A stretch of 8,658 bases of DNA from Verrucomicrobiota bacterium (lineage in GTDB: Bacteria; Verrucomicrobiota; Verrucomicrobiia; Verrucomicrobiales; Akkermansiaceae): NCBI GenBank assembly GCA_026397695.1, contig JAPLUJ010000605.1, forward strand, positions 1 through 8,658. The letters are read 5' to 3'. This document shows positions 6,526-8,658 of the stretch, piece after piece. The translations under genes were made by a program, and so were the position numbers. Position 1 is the first letter of the stretch. Every line of letters begins with the position of its first letter. Below the pieces are notes generated by a model. The model was not told the DNA's origin. It saw only the letters and a program-made list of their open reading frames with translations, and did not search any database.

Positions 6526-7326
6526 ATGGTGCCGACAATAACCCGTGCAATCATGCATGATACATCCATTGCCGCAGTTGTTCTAACATGCACTTTAGGC
6601 ATGTTGGTGGCGGCTAGCGGGGACGTGCCGCCGGATGCGCGTGTTGACATCACGCGCGGCCGTCTGCCGGATAGTCCAGCCACGGATGTGCGGGCCTGCG
6701 TCAAGGTGCTCGGCGGGCAGAACCTCAAGGTCGCCTGGCATTTCGGCCCCGCTGCTGCAAAGGATGGCAAGCCGGTGGCGATCCACATCCACCGGGTAAC
6801 CGGCGCGCGCCGGATCCCGTTGGCGGAGATGAAACTTGAAGCGCCCGCCGGGGAAGTGAACTGGGCATGGGATGTCCCGGTGGTGAAGGGACCGGCACGC
6901 TACGAGGCGACCCTCGATCTGCCGGTGCCGGTGGTGTTGGTGATAGAAGCGACCGACCGCGAGAGCCACGAAGCCGCGCTGAAAGCGCTGGCCGGCGCGA
7001 AAATAACCAGCACCGGCGCGAAGGACGCCGAAGTGGCGGCACTGCGCCAACTGGGCCTGAAACCCGCCGCAAGCAGGGCCGCCAGCGGATCTAACGAGGT
7101 TGTCATTCTCATCGAATCCAACGGTGAGAACGGGGGCGTGGGGTGGCGCCGTGAGGTCCGTTTTTCCGGGGATGCTTCCGGCGAGGTCGTCTGGGCGTCC
7201 GGCCCGGGTCCCAACGATTGGCGGGCACGGATGCCCCGTGCCTGGATTTCGCCCGCGGTTCTTGAAACAACGGAAGGCCGGATCCGGCTGGTCGAATGTT
7301 TGCTCAACCCTCCTCGTTTGCCGTAA
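6526..7326 (+). CDS. Putative secreted protein of unknown function
   Basis: A protein of 266 residues that I do not recognise. It starts seven bases after the stop of the previous gene, so the two are almost certainly cotranscribed. Two starts are possible: ATG 6526 (used here, supplies R7 to the n-region) and ATG 6553 (MHDTSIAAVVLTCTLG, no positive charge). The hydrophobic stretch SIAAVVLTCTLGMLVAASG (residues 14-32) looks like a signal peptide. The mature protein alternates beta-prone stretches (LKVAWHFGP, VNWAWDVPVV, ARYEATLDLPVPVVLVIEA, EVVILIES, GWRREVRFSG) with a helical segment rich in Ala (about 144-187, ESHEAALKALAG and AEVAALRQLG). No transmembrane segment after the signal, no cysteine cluster and no catalytic motif is visible. 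Codon use is clearly coding and GC-rich at third positions. Its context among exported proteins suggests a periplasmic partner of its neighbours. Confidence 0.72.
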   Translation: MVPTITRAIMHDTSIAAVVLTCTLGMLVAASGDVPPDARVDITRGRLPDSPATDVRACVKVLGGQNLKVAWHFGPAAAKDGKPVAIHIHRVTGARRIPLAEMKLEAPAGEVNWAWDVPVVKGPARYEATLDLPVPVVLVIEATDRESHEAALKALAGAKITSTGAKDAEVAALRQLGLKPAASRAASGSNEVVILIESNGENGGVGWRREVRFSGDASGEVVWASGPGPNDWRARMPRAWISPAVLETTEGRIRLVECLLNPPRLP

Positions 7327-7386
7327 TATATATATCGGCAATCCTCAACCATATATGCTAACAAAAATCAATCACCCTGACACACC
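7324..7386 (+). promoter_or_regulatory. AT-rich spacer upstream of the CsgG-like gene, possible internal promoter
   Basis: The 60 bases between the previous stop and ATG 7387 contain TAATATATATAT and a second ATATAT, an abrupt AT-rich island in otherwise GC-rich sequence. A -10-like TAATAT overlaps the preceding stop codon, but the only -35 at a workable distance (TTGCTC, 7300-7305, 18-base spacer) is poor. The island may give the CsgG-like gene its own transcription start, or simply ease melting. No Shine-Dalgarno is present before the ATG. Confidence 0.25.
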
Positions 7387-8325
7387 ATGAAACCATCATA
7401 TCTTGTTCTCTGCCTGACCCTGCTCCTGCCCTGGTCCGCCGCGATGGCGGAGGATGCCGCTCCGCTGTCGGTAGCGGTGCTGGACTTCCGGGATGCCGAA
7501 CCCGCCATGGAAGGCGTGGGGGCCTCGGTGGCTGCGCTCCTGCAAGTCAAGTTGACAACCGTGTCATCCGCCATGCTGGTGGAACGTGCCGAGTTGAACG
7601 AGATCCTGGCGGAACACGAGTTGACTCTATCCGATGCGGTTGCTCCCGGGCAGGCGGCCAAAGTAGGCCAACTCACCGGCGCGGAGGCCCTCATAACCGG
7701 GCGCGTGTTCAACGTCCAGAACCGGACGCATCTGGTAGCCAAGGTGATATCGACCTCCAGCGGACGGATTTTCGGTGCCACCACCGATTTGGAAAAGGGC
7801 GGCAAGCTGGATGGTGCGGTCGAGGCTCTCGCGGTGAAGGTGGCGGGATTGCTCAAGGACAAAGTGGCGGATTTGCGCGGTGCGAAACCGCTAGATGAAC
7901 GCCAGATCGAGGCCCTCAAGGAAAAGATGAAAGGCCAGACCGCCCCCAAAGCATATATATCGGTCAAGGAAACGATCATTCAAGCATTCGGACCGGATCC
8001 GGCGGCCCAGACCGAACTGCGGCGCACCCTGCATGCCGCCGGATGGACCGTGGTGGAAAACGAGGACGAGGCCGCTGTGCGCATTCAAGGCGAGGCGTTT
8101 GCGGAAATCGGAATCCGCCGCGGCAACCTGTGGTTCACCCGCGCCCGTTTGGAATTCACCGTGAAAGACCAGGCCGGCAAGATCCTCGCCACGGATCGGG
8201 TCCTTGCCGGCAATGTCGATCTCTCGCAACTCATCTCCAGCAAGGGCGCGCTGCAGAAAACCGGTTTGCTGGCCTCGACCATCGCAGCCGACGCCTGGCT
8301 CGCCAGCCTCAAGGGGAAAAACTAA
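7387..8325 (+). CDS. CsgG-family-like exported protein (no lipobox)
   Basis: A protein of 312 residues with a signal peptide (MKPSYLVLCLTLLLPWSAAM, probable cleavage after AMA, residue 21). The N-terminal domain (about 28-160) has the CsgG/TolB-like pattern: strand SVAVLDF, a helix, then LVERAELNEILAEHEL (64-79), then VGQLTGAEALITGRVFNV (93-110). A second domain (about 185-308) contains LRRTLHAAGWTVVENEDEAA, VRIQGEAFAEIGI and ARLEFTVKDQAGKILATDR. It ends in a helix with ALQKTGLLASTIAADAWL, which resembles the C-terminal half of CsgG-type proteins of this bacterial group. Classical CsgG is an outer-membrane lipoprotein that forms the curli export channel, and many relatives serve other envelope roles. 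This protein has no lipobox (C9 is preceded by LVL and lies inside the hydrophobic core), so it is probably soluble in the periplasm and not a proven pore. It is the last gene of the plus-strand trio, 60 bases after its neighbour. Confidence 0.82.
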   Translation: MKPSYLVLCLTLLLPWSAAMAEDAAPLSVAVLDFRDAEPAMEGVGASVAALLQVKLTTVSSAMLVERAELNEILAEHELTLSDAVAPGQAAKVGQLTGAEALITGRVFNVQNRTHLVAKVISTSSGRIFGATTDLEKGGKLDGAVEALAVKVAGLLKDKVADLRGAKPLDERQIEALKEKMKGQTAPKAYISVKETIIQAFGPDPAAQTELRRTLHAAGWTVVENEDEAAVRIQGEAFAEIGIRRGNLWFTRARLEFTVKDQAGKILATDRVLAGNVDLSQLISSKGALQKTGLLASTIAADAWLASLKGKN

Positions 8326-8350
8326 CCGCTACTCCTGTTAGGCATGCGCG

Positions 8351-8658
8351 TCAAGTGAAGAGGCAGGCATGCAGCGCGGCGGTGTATTGGTGGCGGGTGA
8401 GTTCATAGCCGCCGAACTGGCGGAGGTGCGGGGTCATCCACTGGGTGTCGAGCAAACGGAAATGGCGGACTCGCAGGCGCTCGACCAAACCGACCAGCGC
8501 GATTTTCGAGGCGTCGGACTTGCGCGAAAACATGCTTTCACCGAAAAACACCCCCGGCAACGCGACCCCGTAAAGCCCGCCTTGCAGACCCTCGTCGTCC
8601 CAACATTCCACCGAGTGCGCATACCCGGCCGCGTGCAACGCGCAGTAACTTTCTAGTG
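8351..8658 (-). CDS. aat: Leucyl/phenylalanyl-tRNA--protein transferase, C-terminal part (cut by window edge)
   Basis: About 102 C-terminal residues are visible, and the frame continues beyond the right edge. TGA is at 8353-8351. The order of motifs is that of the Aat family: [51 protein letters not shown] and [19 protein letters not shown]. The GLYGVA...FFGESMFSR...DASK block is the family signature in the GNAT-like transferase domain. The enzyme moves Leu or Phe from its tRNA to the N-terminus of proteins that begin with Lys or Arg, marking them for ClpS/ClpAP degradation in the cytosol (N-end rule). The first half of the protein is missing from the window, so the start cannot be assessed. 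The gene converges on the CsgG-like gene with 25 bases between the two stops and is probably unrelated to the secreted gene cluster. Confidence 0.93.
   Translation of the reverse strand, partial: LESYCALHAAGYAHSVECWDDEGLQGGLYGVALPGVFFGESMFSRKSDASKIALVGLVERLRVRHFRLLDTQWMTPHLRQFGGYELTRHQYTAALHACLFT

Noticed and set aside
7324..7338. ATATATATCGG recurring at about 7328 and 7953 as a repeated element
   Set aside because: Short simple AT alternation; the second copy is explained by the coding sequence.
6595..7341. 248-codon minus-strand ORF opposite the unrecognised secreted protein
   Set aside because: The plus strand has the signal peptide, the operon spacing and the better composition; this is an antisense shadow.
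8322..8341. CTAAC/GTTAG inverted repeat between the convergent stops as a terminator
   Set aside because: Only a 5-bp stem with a 10-base loop and no T-run on either side.

Overview
The window appears to come from a moderately GC-rich Gram-negative bacterium, most likely of the Verrucomicrobiota/Planctomycetota group. Four coding regions, plus a fifth cut by the left edge, begin with signal peptides. The very large gene starts with a beta-rich domain carrying NTTLADGT and TWYDGIGVLPG-type motifs that I associate with secreted proteins of that group. None of the chosen start codons has a Shine-Dalgarno-like sequence. The phylum assignment is inference; no rRNA or core marker is present except the C-terminal part of aat at the right edge.

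Layout. Positions 1-42 (minus) hold the first 14 codons of a secreted protein that runs off the left edge. Positions 116-5439 (minus) hold one giant secreted protein of about 1,770 residues, broken near its 3' end by a -1 frame change, most simply one base missing from a G5 run at 616-620. Its order is signal peptide, N-terminal beta domain, ankyrin repeats (with an 18-residue tandem duplication), two CsgG/TolB-like domains in tandem, a long helical region and a beta-rich, propeller-like C-terminus. Positions 5440-5939 are a divergent intergenic region without a believable gene. It contains a cluster of palindromes and stem-loops at 5585-5689, including two perfect 14-bp palindromes with the same CGGCCG core and centres exactly 30 bp apart.

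Three co-directional plus-strand genes for exported proteins follow: 5940-6518 (possible thioredoxin-like fold without CXXC), 6526-7326 (unrecognised) and 7387-8325 (a stand-alone CsgG-family-like protein without a lipobox). Converging on them from the right edge is the C-terminal part of aat (leucyl/phenylalanyl-tRNA-protein transferase).

How the parts may fit. The divergent loci share the CsgG/TolB-like fold: one copy in the small plus-strand protein and two diverged copies inside the giant protein. Together with universal signal peptides and the palindromic divergent promoter region, this suggests a co-regulated set of periplasmic or cell-surface proteins. Their joint function is unknown; an envelope-associated assembly is inference only. 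aat is a housekeeping gene and probably unrelated. I saw no mobile element, CRISPR array, tRNA or rRNA.
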